From NCBI RefSeq assembly GCF_001949145.1, contig NW_019091440.1, forward strand, positions 1,011,073-1,052,282: a stretch of DNA of 41,210 bases. Direction: 5' to 3'. The position numbers were made by a program, and so were the translations under genes. Below, piece after piece: positions 10,701 to 22,126 of the stretch. Positions within the stretch are counted from its first letter, which is position 1. Each line of letters begins with the position of its first letter. This stretch comes from Acanthaster planci. Lineage: Eukaryota; Echinodermata; Asteroidea; Valvatida; Acanthasteridae. The notes below the pieces were generated by a model. The model made no database searches, was not told where the DNA came from, and was given only the letters and a program-made list of their open reading frames with translations.

Positions 10701-13165
10701 TTGTGTTATACCATAGAGCTACAAACCCAGCTCTACGGTTATACGTATCCATCCATACTAGCATGCAGAGACAAGTGCCTTTGGCGGAGGTCGAATATTT
10801 TATTTCTTTAGAAATCTGCGAGTATATCCTGGCTCATTATTCTGTCATTGGGGGTTTTTCTTTATCCTATGCATGATAATGCTACATTGGCTGTGTGCGC
10901 AAAGCGAAAGTATTGGAAACAGGAAAATAAGTACGCAGTGCTAGGGTCTCCAGAAACGCCCACATGGCAAATTTTGTAGCTCGATGTGTCCTGCACACAC
11001 ACAATCGACCTTAAACAGAAGGACCAAAATCGCAGATCCAAACAGGATATTTTCTCTACAATCCAGGCGCTTCCTTTAAGGCCTGTGTCACCTAAAGTAC
11101 ACGTCCCCGTGGGTTGAAATTTTGCTGATTTTTAACTAAAAAGGATAGACGAAAATTGACCTCATTTATTGATGACGTCATCAATTGACGAGTCAAGTGA
11201 CATTAAAAGTGCACTTCTCATAGCTCAATATCCTTTAGAATGCCTTTGAAATGATTTCTTTAAAACATTATCAGTAAACAGCTGTCATCACATTAAGGGC
11301 ACATTTATTTAAAGTTTTATTTTAATACCTATTGCATTGTCTGGAATAAAACATTATAATTACTTATTTGTTTCTGACATTTTCCTAGTTTAATTTCTTG
11401 CAGTTCTTTTTTCAAAAACACCGAAACAGCCTGCAGTTGTCTTTATTAACAACCGTCAAGCCTCTCGTTATGTATTGAAGGTGCTGCGGTTTACAACAAG
11501 TAGGGAATCTCTAAACTTTAAAACAACATCTAGTACTCAAATTGCGGCAACATCGAGGATGATCTGTAAATAGCACCAAAGATTTTTGACAGGTAAATAT
11601 GAATACTAGCATGAGCCTTACAAATCTATTTCAACAAGGGTGGCAAACACAACAGGGCAACCGGCTAAAGACAAATTCACAAGAACAGTATTAGACATTT
11701 CAGGGCACAGGGTCGTCAAAGCAACATCCACGTTGAAAGATCCATCCTTGAAACAACATTCACGAGTTAATTATAACCGAATGTACTTTGTTTCTTTTCC
11801 ATTCTGTGTTTAATAAGTTCGACAGCTGAAATGAAACATCCCAAATGACTTCCAATGCCTTTGTTTTTCACTTCAAAACCTTGATAGGAATGCCTGTACA
11901 TGCTTTTGGAAATAACCGTGGCGTCTTGGCTCCTACGGAGACCGCTACGTAACGTCTGCTGCAGTTTATTTTCTCCACGGGCAAGTTGCGGAGTATAGCC
12001 GGGACCCAGTTTAATAGATCTCGGTTGCAAGACAAACCTACAGGAAGTAGTCAGGAACCCTTCCGTTCGGGACCTTGGCAGTGTTTAAAACACTAGATTC
12101 ACCTGTTCCGGGAGTGAGACCTGAAATGGCCATTTTGTTAACAATGAATTCTCCTTGAGCTCACATGAAACCTTTCGAAGTACGTGAGTCTAGGTGCCGT
12201 TATTATCGTCCGGCCCCTCCCCCACCGTGTTCAGACTTTTCGCACCTACCAATCAACCCCCATGGTAATACAAATTTTAGGATCCATGGAATAAATATTT
12301 CTTAGAATCACTTTTGTTTATTTCTGAACTCTTCTTCAGTGTATGAAGACTGTTTGACCTATTCTGCGAATTACATGAACTGAAAGTGCACTTTTTAAAC
12401 ATTCAAATTTGACCAAGCATTTCTGGACAAGTGAGGGCGTTTTTTCTTTGATGTAAATCCAGGAGGACATGGTTCAATATACATGTTTTCATGTTCCAAT
12501 GGTGAACTCCACATGGGTTAAAACTGAAATGAAAGAGAACTAGGCAAGACCTGACACTTGCAAAGAGATTGTTGATGCACCTAAGACAAATTTAGCCTCT
12601 ACTATTGGCCCAGAGCTCTCCACGTGACCCGTTTAGAGCCGCGGTGGACTCCTTCCTGGATATTTCTTTCAAATATCGTCGCAAGATATTTTGTACACGG
12701 GCTTTGCTCAAGGTCATTGGAACACCGCTTTTGCGAAACCAGACGCATTACTATGAACGGTGTTTCAGAGACAGGTTAGCCCCAGGCATGATTTCTCTTT
12801 GGTGTGCTCAAAACACGCTGGCAGGCACACCTGTGGCCTTCCACCTCAAATGACGGTGACAGCAAAATCGTTTGTGGGATGTCAGGAAAACATTCTATTT
12901 CAACTGAGTTGGTGGGAGGGGATCTGGTCGTGAGAGCCCCGACTCTTTTAGGTTGAAACGGTTGACAAAGTGTGACCAGTCGGCTGAATCTGAACACTTT
13001 CCAGAGCCACACGACATTTCGATGTCTTTAAAGTTTAGTTACTTTCCACTTCAGGTCAAAGGTTTATGTTTTGTTTACGTTCACCGTCAACGGCAGGTAG
13101 GTAACAAGACCTTATGATTTATGATATCTCTGTAACTCTGCTCTGAAGAAGCTTGAGAGCTATAT
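10701..13165. other. Intergenic DNA, no gene recognised
   Basis: Short ORFs only. A perfect TGACGTCA palindrome lies near 11172 (GATGACGTCATC). No splice-bounded cysteine exon or signal-peptide exon was found, although an exon 1 for the decayed Ly6 copy would be expected somewhere in this interval. Confidence 0.4.
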
Positions 13166-13169
13166 TTGT

Positions 13170-13345
13170 CTCGGTAACGTGGCTACCAGAAAGGTTCGTA
13201 CACCTTGGAGGTCGTCCTTTCTGACCTTAAACGTGGTGCTAAGTCGGCATTTGGTTTCGTGTTGGTCTTGGTTCGTAATACCGCTACCTTCCACGTAGTA
13301 TACACGCAATTTTTTCACCCCTTGCGCGGGGATTTTGGTTAATTG
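13170..13345. repeat. Dispersed repeat D, copy 2
   Basis: Aligns with 3805-3985 around GTCGTCCTTTCTGACCTTAA. The minus-strand reading frame is open over about 70 codons here, but the other copy has stop codons in the matching frame, which argues against coding. Confidence 0.5.
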
Positions 13346-13893
13346 CCTCGTTCCCGACTTGCCCATGATCATCCGCAAGAAAATGAAACTCGACCAGCGA
13401 TGTTTGTTGTACCAGAGCTATGGCAGTGAAACTCGACTGATCGCAAGGATATAACAAGACTATACCCATATCACCTCGACAACGTTTGTCAAGTCCATGG
13501 TGGTTTGCGCTTTCAAACCATGTGCTCTGAGTTCATTGACCTCAAAAAAGCACTGTGGCTGACATAGCGTGGTGCAGGTGTCATGATATGAGTCCACGGT
13601 TCCTTGTTGGTTGTCCTGAGAAAAGACTCGTGGTAACATTAAAAGATCGCAATCTTGCAGGGGATTTGTTCTCTAAGCGCTGTCACAATGCATTTCTTTC
13701 ACTACAAATTTTGAAACTGCTTCTTTGTTTTCCTTTAAATCTTAATAATATGCAAACGTTTGCTTCGCAATTTGTAATGCCCTTTTCATTTTATGTGAAT
13801 GCCAATTTCTGCATTCGTGGGCAGCACTGGTGTCATTTCCGGTGCGTGAATAAACTCATAGATACAGGGATTATGAATGAAGTTGGTTCTGTA

Positions 13894-14010
13894 AAGATAC
13901 CGAATACGTCCTTTCTAAACGCGCACTGGTTGGACAGATTTCGCGCAGTGTAGACATGCAATTGGAAAGTGCGTTGTAAACTCTTTGGAGGTGCACTATT
14001 GTGATACACC
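13894..14010. mobile_element. MITE-like element, family A, copy 3 (left arm missing)
   Basis: Contains the core (GCGCACTGGTTGGACAGATT) and right arm (GTAAACTCTTTGGAGGTGCA, then CTATTGTGAT) of the family seen at 2309 and 8713. The outer left arm is absent, so this copy is truncated. Confidence 0.7.
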
Positions 14011-14390
14011 CATGTTGCCTGTGAAAACCAGATGTACTGAGGCAAATGGCCACATGCACCAATCCGATTTATTCTGCGTCAATCCTTGTCAGTAATAAAC
14101 ATGGAGGTGAGCGTTGCAGTGTTAAAGGTTCAAAAGGTTCTACCCTCAAAGATACCGGTTATTTGCGACCGACTTACAGTCTCGGAGGTAGCGGTGGAAT
14201 TTCCCCTAGCTTACACCAGCAGCTGTGAATCTAGCCTTCGATGGCGGGGAGACAGCGAATGTGGCTTCGGGCTCATTCAGCTCGATGTTGGGGGGATAAC
14301 AAAATCCCAACATCTTTGCTTTTAGTTTATTGTGTTGTTTTCCAAGCTGCAGACATGAATATTAATTATTTTTGTTATCTCTTTCCCAAG

Positions 14391-15161
14391 CTCCATCGTA
14401 CGCTGTTCAGTGCTACGTATATTACGTCATGAAACCCGCTGTCACCGTGTAGTGTAATGACCCATTTGATTCATCTCTCTATGCACTGGATAGGCAGCTC
14501 AGCAGTAACTGCCAATATGTGAATTGAAGTGACCGCGCGGCCATCTTAGGATGTTCATTACAATGGCCTCCAACTTCAGTCCATTCACTAAAGTGCATTC
14601 ATGCGCAGGGCTAAAGCCGATGACTTGGAAAATGCCATGGTATTGAATGCCTTGGTCAAAGATGGCCGCGCACTCGCTCCAATTTCCAGAGCAGAGCTGT
14701 CTATCCAGTGATTTGATTCCAAAGACCCAGTTGCGCAGGCATCCATTCAAAATATGCTTTGGAGAATGCGTAGTTAAAAAAACAAAATTCCCTTCGCCCG
14801 TTACTTTCCGAAAACAAGTTTTGTGGGGCACAGCCTTCATTTTGCCTCACATAACTTCTTCATTGTTTGGGGGAGAACCCAAGAATGGCAGAGTGCGCTT
14901 TAACCCGACGCCAGGCTTTGTATACATGTAGATGGATTCTCACTCCTGTGATACTCTTGTCCTCAGGTATTGTACTCTAAGATCGATGACATTTCAAGGC
15001 TATGCCTGCGAGTGGCTGTATCAAACTCCATGAACGACTGCTACACTTACATGGGGATCACCGATTGCCAGCGTTACTGCACTGGCGACCTCTGCAACAG
15101 CCTCCAGCTTCACCAAGAGAGGGCGCTATTTTCTCAGCAACGGCCCGTTCCTTTAGTCTGA
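14391..15161 (+). pseudogene. Decayed Ly6/uPAR gene copy
   Basis: Exon-2 remnant 14391-14526 follows an acceptor (TTTCCCAAG) and keeps QCY, then CNDPFDSS. The codon before CNDPF, TGG in copy 1, is TAG here. The second CxxC cysteine is tyrosine and the donor is gone. A second exon-2 remnant at 14708-14776 keeps DPVAQASIQ and GGAGAATGCG but carries a frameshift between them. Exon 3 (14967-15161) has a CAG acceptor and an open frame starting VLYSKIDD and containing DLCN. It has lost the second cysteine of C-x3-C and the first of the CC pair (now YC), and its tail is polar, so no GPI signal remains. No signal exon was found. Closest relative is the copy at 1968-9456. A non-functional relic is far likelier than a gene, though exon 3 alone could still be spliced. 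Confidence 0.85.
14529..14676. mobile_element. Small foldback element between two exon-2 remnants
   Basis: GCGCGGCCATCTT at 14535-14547 is perfectly inverted at 14659-14671. Weaker pairing (TTCATTACAATGG with CCATGGTATTGAATG) continues inward. The element is about 148 bases with no ORF. It separates the two exon-2 remnants of the decayed Ly6 gene. Confidence 0.6.
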
Positions 15162-15751
15162 ACTGAACTTCGATAACTACATCTAAATCCACGGTCGCAT
15201 CGCTACAAACTGAACACTACCGAACAACACAGCTCTTTTCCACCGATGAGGGGAGTGCTTCTGCTTAAAGATGATTAAAGTCATGCATAAGAATGATAAG
15301 AGGGAGGAGCCAAACGCCTTATGGACAGAAAAGAGTTATGATGGTTTAGGGCGTTCCTCTTTGTTGGCTTGTGATGTGACTTCAACATTTGCGTTTCATA
15401 GTCAATTGTGAACCCGCTATGTGCAGTCATCAACGGAGCAGGCCTCTTTTACTGGGAAAATTGCGCCCTCTCTCGGACCTATTCGGTAAACAGCTCCACG
15501 TTTATGCCATTGCATTCTTAGCTGACTGACCGTACAGCTGAGGCACTTAAAGACAAATATTAATTATTTTTATTTGCCTTCAAGAGAAGAAGTTTGGGTG
15601 AGAGTCTATATACTTTTTCGAACCACTGTGTGCGTCGGTTGACAATGTACTCATAACACAATGCACAATATATCACAGATCGGATACTATACCACCAATA
15701 CGTCCTCGACAGGTGGAATTAGCTGAAAAGGCGCCCTAGTATTGGCCTTAT
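15162..15751. other. 3' flank of the decayed Ly6 copy
   Basis: The first 120 bases, together with the end of exon 3, have a diverged relative at 16741-16915. No polyadenylation hexamer is clear. Nothing else is recognised up to the palindrome at 15752. Confidence 0.4.
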
Positions 15752-15779
15752 TGACAGACTGTAAGCTTACAGTCTGTCA
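15752..15779. repeat. Perfect 28-bp palindrome
   Basis: The half site TGACAGACTGTAAG is followed directly by its exact reverse complement, centred on the HindIII-like AAGCTT. There is no spacer. It could extrude as a cruciform, be a head-to-head joint of element ends, or bind a dimeric protein; the sequence does not decide. Confidence 0.9.
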
Positions 15780-16038
15780 TAAAAAGTAAACTATCAGTTC
15801 ATTAACCTATGTAAACAGTACCCATTTTCTGCATAATAACATACATCCTGACCTTTTTCCTTTGAGTTGAAACTGACAGTGGCTTCTTTGAAATATATAT
15901 ATATATTTTTAAAGTTTTGTACACACGTTGTGAGTACATTCGACATTCTGTTCGATTGTTATGAAAATTTTAAGATTTAAAAAGTTATTTGAGTAATTGA
16001 GCATTAACTGTTGTCTGATGAGGTCACTGTTCTGAGTC

Positions 16039-16596
16039 TTGATTTCATGCAGTGAAATTAATTTCCAACATTTTGTTTTATTTATTCAGTTAAATCAAAT
16101 GCTGGTTCTTCCATACCTAGACAACAGAAGCGAATGTGTCTTTTACATTGGAAAAAAAAAACACCGATTTTTGACAAGACTTTACTGGTTAGGTGTTCAG
16201 GTCAAAAGATATTTAGACCCGCATTTAATTGACGTGCTGATCACATATGAATCCTGTTGCAATGTTGGGAAATCTCGAATGTTCTGTCGAAAACTTTTGG
16301 AATATGTTATTAGGCCTAATTCATTCATTAATTGCTTCGTAAAGTGCAGTGTTAATGGCCACTTTATTGTACAAGGGAAACCATTCATGATGCCTATAAA
16401 TGTTTGGTACCATCAGGCAGTAAAAACAGATCATTTCGTTGTCTTTCAAAACATCAAGGATTACACTCATCCGAAATTGATGACAGAGTTGGTGATAAAA
16501 AAAGGTAATTGTTGTCAAGATTCCCAGGGGTTATCGGGAATTAGAAAATGGGTCATCTACCCCTTGACCTATCAAAAACTTAGCCAGTTGTTTTGA
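16039..16596 (+). other. Unassigned 185-codon ORF
   Basis: This is the longest open frame outside the overlapping frame at 19610. The translation is rich in V, I, F and K, with scattered cysteines and no signal peptide, repeat or motif I recognise. In AT-rich DNA of this size an ORF this long can occur by chance. Splice sites or a promoter were not identified. It may also be a fragment of an old mobile element. I make no functional claim. Confidence 0.15.
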
Positions 16597-16740
16597 TTAA
16601 AATGACATTTCTACAGTGACTCGGATAGGTGAATACCTGGATTGTAAATAGTGACGTACGACTCACTCCTCTGAAATGAAAAAGAAAAGCGTTGTATTTC
16701 CTCATCAGTGTAATAGGTTGCATCAGTTGAACCCCGAGCT

Positions 16741-16915
16741 GGAGCAAGAGAGGGTGCTGATTTTCTTGCAATGGGAACTCCTTTGGTCGGAACTGCTCTT
16801 CGCTGTTTCACAAACGACGATGAAATTCACACTTTACAGTCGCGTTGATACCAACGAAATGATCGTCCCGTCCAGCATGGCTCTTTATGACTGATGAGGG
16901 GGTGATTCTGCTCAG
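16741..16915 (+). pseudogene. Relic of a Ly6 gene tail / 3' UTR
   Basis: AGCAAGAGAGGGTGCTGATT aligns with the end of exon 3 of the decayed copy at about 15116 (CCAAGAGAGGGCGCTATTTT). Shared blocks (TCCTTT, GAACTG, CTTCG, GATGAGGGG, TTCTGCT) continue in order to about 16915 and 15270. The cysteine-coding part of exon 3 is not recognisable upstream. It suggests a further duplicated copy that has almost vanished; a shared repeat is the alternative. Confidence 0.45.
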
Positions 16916-18559
16916 GGCGGATATATCTAATTGTGTTTCAGACCACTACAATTACAAATTTGCACTTTTCTAGAATGCTAACCGCTCGCTGCTTCTAAAT
17001 ATAGACGGTCATCTGTCATCGCCAAATTATTTTTTTTCACTATTGGCGATATAGTTGTCTTAGCATTCTGGTTCCTGGATTGAATGGTTCCAAATTGTTT
17101 AGAGAATCATTATGTCCGGTAGCCGAAACAAAGCGAATGGAACTCTTCCGATATAAGCAATGGGACGGAAATGTTCGAGGCTTCTCCATGAATATTCGGA
17201 CACTGCCGTCAATCTGCGCATGTAAAATAGTTCTGTTTACAGGTTTAATCAAGTAAATTATGGTTTAAAAATATCCCATTTTCCATGTATATTTGGGGTT
17301 TTTTGGGGGGGGTGGGGCACAGCGGTTTCCATTTCTGTTTAACGTTGCTCGTGCAGACTTCTCGAAAGATTATAGGACATGCGCGCACCGGGTCTAAAAA
17401 TAGAAGAGGATCGGAAGCCATCAGGCCTACGTCATACTTTGTTTATGCTGGTGAGGTCAACTTTCCCTGTCTCCAGGGGGGCCACTCTATTGTCATGACA
17501 CTTTTTTGGCCTTGCCAGTGTTCCGTACAGTGACAACGCGCTAGTGTTTACTTGTGCCGAATTTCACACCTGCATCCCTAACAGCCATCTGCATCGATGT
17601 CATGGCGCCTGTCAACGTTACAAGTCAAACACAAATGTGAAGACAAACGCTGTCTCATAAAAAAATACCACACAGGTAGTCATAGGCACGTTTAAGCGTA
17701 TGCAACTGGCCAAGGACTGCACATTTTTATACTGTTTCCAGCTCTAAAATCAAATGTGTGCAAGGTTTGGAGATTCACTCGTCTCCAGTTTGCCTGTAAG
17801 AGCAACGACATTCGCTAATTCATTTAATTGGGAAACCTTCCCCCAAAGGTTACTTTATTTTCAAACTCGTTTCGAAAATAATGAAAAGATTGTTTGAAAT
17901 TCAAATCAACGACAGCAGGAATGGATTTATGCTTTCTTGGAACTTGGTATTCTCTTCTTTTTGAACGATCCCCCTTTACGATTCTGACTATGATGTAGAA
18001 CTTTCCAAACTATTGGATTATCATGGTAACACTTAAGTAGGTAACTTTGAGGGCGCACTGCTTGACACTCGGGAACGAAGTTGCTTTGAAATCCTTTTGT
18101 GCAGGAAGGGGATCACAGCTACAGATGGGTTAAGTGCAACATCAAATTTAACCCGCACGTATCTTTCATGACCCTTGTTGTCGTCTGTAGGAACTCTATC
18201 GTGTGGAAACTGAAAGAAGAAACTGGGTCATCCATCCTGACACGATCTGCACTAGTCCTGGTATACCTCTTGCAATGACGTTAGCACATCTCTTTTGATT
18301 CGCTGTTGACGATGAGTTTTCATTGTTGACGTTTTTACCGTTATTCAACGACCTTGGCCAACGAAATCAGCACTTATAGTGCAAATGCACTGATGCATGC
18401 TCGCACTTAAACCGGAGAAAAGAGACATCTATTGACGACGACGGCATCAATATTTGTCAGCCAGCACGTTCAGGTTAAACAGTTCTCTGTCAACTTTTGT
18501 GGCAGCGAAAACAGCTCCGATTTTCGTATCATACAGTGGCTGGTTGTAACTTTTGGAAC
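16916..18559. other. Intergenic DNA upstream of Ly6 copy 2
   Basis: No gene recognised. A run of G in a T-rich setting lies near 17295-17315. The promoter for the gene at 18560 should lie at the right end, but no TATA box or initiator is obvious. Confidence 0.4.
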
Positions 18560-20174
18560 ATGAAAGTCCATATACTGTCCCTGTTGCTCTTGGGCTCCCT
18601 TGCTGGTAAGATTCGTAACTAATTCGAGAAGATAAATCCGCTAGTTTGAGTTGGTGGTGGGTCGAATGTCAGCGGCAACCACCGTGAAGTTGAGCTCAAC
18701 GGACAAACGTTTCCGCAGACCCTGCTTTGGTTGTTGCACAACCAACGTGTACATAATAATTATCCCCTCGAGGAATCTGTGGCCCTGTTTGTCTCAAACG
18801 GATACGGATCTTGATCAGTGATCCCAAAGCTGGTTCGCTCTATCCATTCAGCAAGCTCTAAAGGGAGTGAGCAAACGCCGGATCACTGGCCGCGATGGTG
18901 ATCCGTTCGAAACAACTAGTCCGTTCAAATTGTTGACGCGTAGCGATTACATTGCGCTAGCCAAAATGGCGGAGCACGGCTTATTATTTTCCCAGGTAGG
19001 TATTTCATAAATGGCAATAAAACGCCTATCTTTGCATCCTTTTTGTAATTTTCTCCCACCAAATAGCCACGGTTCAGGGCCTCACGTGTTACTACTGTAA
19101 CTACACCAATGTCGTCCCGTGGTACATGCCCTTTTGTGGAGATCCCTTCGACGAATTGGCCAGCGAGGCAAAAACATCGACTGTGTCGTGTAATGGAATC
19201 TGTATCGTAAGTTATCTATTTGAGTTTTCTTCAACATTAAAATCTCCACGATTCTGTAATCCTATGAAAAGTAGGCGATAATGTCGGTGCAAATGTAGCA
19301 TTCCGTGTAAATGAACCTGTGCGCCTATTTTCATTGACAATTGGGTGTCTGTTCATTTGTCAAGTTTCATGTTCATGTTTATGTGACACATCGTCCCTCG
19401 ACCGCACAGGATTTGGGACATTTGGCAAAGTACAGCATACTGAACTGAAGAAATATAAATTGAGTGAAACCATCGAAAATAAGCGAAAGATATTTTTTCC
19501 GTTGAAACCTTTTGTTATTTGTAACATTCTGTGTCGCTAGGCTGATGTTGAACACCTTTTACGAAGTTTCAGATTATCAAAAAAAGACACAAAGGGTTAT
19601 CAATTTCATTTGCGGCGTTTTCTCTTTTTCACCTGCTCATTTTCTCAATATATTTGTAAAAACACAATTCTTAAAAAATTAACTGACTTCATATTAACAA
19701 CACACCAAATTCCCGTTCTGACGAACCTTTCCCACCCTACCAACTTGTGTCACACCCCTCAAAATCTCATCTCCCTGACACAATTAACACTCACTGCCAA
19801 TTTCACCACACCCTTCCCATCCCAAACACCTTTCTTTATTCTCCAAACACCTGTTGGTCTTCACACCCACTGCATCCCACTACGCCACGCCCACACCGCT
19901 CTGCCTCCTTGCTGTCGTAATTCCCCGCCCACCTTTGAAGAAATCCAAAGGCCGAATCTTCTACGACGGAGGGTATGTGGAGGGCCTATCGCGGGGGTGT
20001 CATGCCGGCATGGACGTCTCGGAGTGCTTCAACGCGTGCAGGTCCCAGGGACGACAAGAAGGATGCGAGTACTGCTGCGACCAGGATCTCTGCAACAGCG
20101 CATTCCCTGTGACCTTCCACCCGGAAGTACTTGTCACCACACTGGTGTTTGCGTTTGCGACCTTGGCTTTCTAA
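18560..20174 (+). CDS. Ly6/uPAR (three-finger) protein, Sleepless/Quiver-like, copy 2
   Basis: Predicted GPI-anchored surface protein of 139 residues and the most compact member of the cluster. Exons are 18560-18605, 19067-19206 and 19941-20174, with introns of 461 and 734 bases. Donors are GTAAGA and GTAAGT. Exon 1 encodes MKVHILSLLLLGSLA, a signal peptide close to that of copy 1. Cysteines lie at 23, 26, 39, 57, 61, 82, 91, 95, 104, 107, 108 and 113: LTCYYC, FCGDPFD, SCNGIC, RGC, ECFNAC, GCEYCC and DLCN. The last 15 residues are hydrophobic after a polar spacer, a good GPI signal, with the anchor site probably near N114-S115. NYT at 27 is a glycosylation site. The acceptor of exon 3 is TTTGAAG in a C-rich tract, weaker than the others. 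It was chosen because it keeps phase 0 and gives K-S as the first residues, as in copy 3. Binding partner unknown. Confidence 0.87.
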
Positions 20175-20745
20175 ACACAGTAAAAGGTTTTTTAAGGCTA
20201 AAAAGTAGGTGTTTTGTAAACAGGAAGGGAACTTTTACTGGAAATTATAATTTACATCGCACATGGGAATGGTCTCTTCTAAATGCTAAACGATTAGTGT
20301 CCAGGTTTTGTGGTACTTTGCATGCGCATGCGCGCCCTATATAGCCACTAATGCTTTTATCCCACGTTTGCTGTTGCTTCTCGTCATTTTAGACCAACAG
20401 TACCAATACAACAAGCGTTTTTTTAGACAGGATAAAAATCTGGCAATAATTTAAGCGAACACTAGTTTTCATACTTTACGGGATAATCTCATTACTACTA
20501 CGGATTGGTGAAGGAAGGATTAACGGTCCGCAATAAGTTTTTACACAACACGCTTGGGAAACTCGACTTGCATAAAGGCTATGATCTTGGTTCTGGAGGA
20601 TTTTTGAAGGTACGTAAAGTCCTGCGTATCGACAGGAGAAAGCTTCAAGTTACATGAGGTGTGAATACTAGTCTCCTCACAAGACTGGTAATCGAACCAT
20701 TCTCCCATAGGAAAAAGTACATGGTGTATCCCCAGAGCATTATGT

Positions 20746-20790
20746 AATAAAACATTATGTAATAAAAACACAAACAAGACAAAATAAAAT
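20746..20790 (+). terminator. Cluster of AATAAA polyadenylation signals
   Basis: AATAAA occurs at 20746, at 20761 and again near 20783. These are the first canonical hexamers after the stop of the Ly6 copy at 18560-20174, implying a 3' UTR of roughly 600 bases if used. The region is A-rich, so chance occurrence is possible. Confidence 0.35.
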
Positions 20791-21062
20791 GCAAACAGGC
20801 CCGACCCCCTCTTAAAGGATTATGTCTTTATTTCATGGGAATAGACAATAATGTAGTTCCCTTGCTTATGACGAAAAGCCTCCAAATCTTATCCACACGT
20901 GACGGAGGAAAGTCAGAATCTTTTGCCCCTCCCAGAAAAATTTCTTCAACTCCCCCAAGGGTTCTGGCTGGGGCTTTACTCTGTAAAATGGTACGTTCCT
21001 AGGGACCGAAGTTGAAAAACATGAAACTGAAAGGAGCTCCAACAGGTGTCGTGTGAAATTAC

Positions 21063-21700
21063 TTCTGCCTGATTGCACACGACGATCTAATAGGCAGATT
21101 GCTGAAGACCTACCAACTGTGCGCACGGAATATAAGCAGTCGGGCCAAGGCAGAACGAAATAAGGCTTACGTAGCCATGCAAGGATGACGATGCAGTTGG
21201 ATAGGCCTACAGAGAAAAAGTTCATTGACTTTTGCTTGGTTCGGCAACATACCATTAGAATCACTGCTGGAAGGTCTGGGCTTCTAAACGTTGTCCCGTA
21301 CCCCCCAAAAAAACATGATTGCTGTTAATAACCACAGTAATCATAAGTATCGTCAATTTACACCGACGTGCCGAGAGAAAAACAGAATTCATTTAATTTT
21401 GAAATGTATAAACGTCTGTGGGTATAAATTAGTAATCAGGTGCAGAATTTTGAAAATAATGATAGTTTACCCTCATCCACAGCTTTCCGTATGGGGTGAG
21501 ATTTCCGAGAATATTCAAAAGAATTTCAAAATTTTTCAACCCATACAGTAGTGTGGAATCTCTCATATTTCTATATGTTTTAAAGTTTGGTTAGATATGC
21601 CACATTCCGATAATCATATTTTTACTCTTACTGCTGGATAATTTCTGGACCTTGATTTTGTCCTCCCCTTAATCTCCGGCCTTAAGGTAGTTCCAAATAT
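21063..21700. repeat. Duplicated noncoding block, left copy
   Basis: Blocks such as TGATTGCACACGACGATCTA, GTGACTTTTGCTTG-like words, a CATGATTGCTGTTAATAACC stretch and GGACCTTGATTTTGTCC recur in the same order about 1.05 kb downstream. Identity is roughly two thirds to three quarters by eye, with gaps. No coding frame is conserved between the copies. Confidence 0.65.
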
Positions 21701-22126
21701 TAATTTTTCCTCATTGTGTGAGCATGTAATTTAGACAAGAAATTAATAACCGTTTTGCAAGTTAAAGTTAAATAAAATCTGATACACTAAGTTATGGGAT
21801 TGCACGTAAACGCAACAACGTAACTTCTTCAGACCATGGACACGGTTGCTGTACCTTGTGAGTTTGGGCAGGCTCTTACATAGAGATCGCCATTTCTGGA
21901 ATGGACTGGTTCCTCTGAGCCCGTCGTATCCATTGAATTAATTGTACAAAGCATTGTACTAAGCAAATGCTTGCCCCGAATTACGAATTGTAGTAGCAAC
22001 CGTGTTAATATGGAGAACACAAACTGTCTTGCTCACGTTAATTTAAGGAATCGGTGTACACGATTTTATTGCAAAAACATGAAGTCGAGGTTAACTCCGC
22101 CAAGCGATGTACTTTGTGTAAAAGGG

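Noticed and set aside
13160-13469. Minus-strand ORFs over repeat D as a possible gene
   Set aside because: The related copy at 3805-3985 has stop codons in the matching frame, and no splice sites or motifs were found.
19610-20344. 244-codon ORF on the plus strand, the longest in the window
   Set aside because: It overlaps exon 3 of the Ly6 copy at 18560-20174 in another frame. Its first half is a C-rich, stop-poor intron tract and its second half is the out-of-frame shadow of the cysteine exon.
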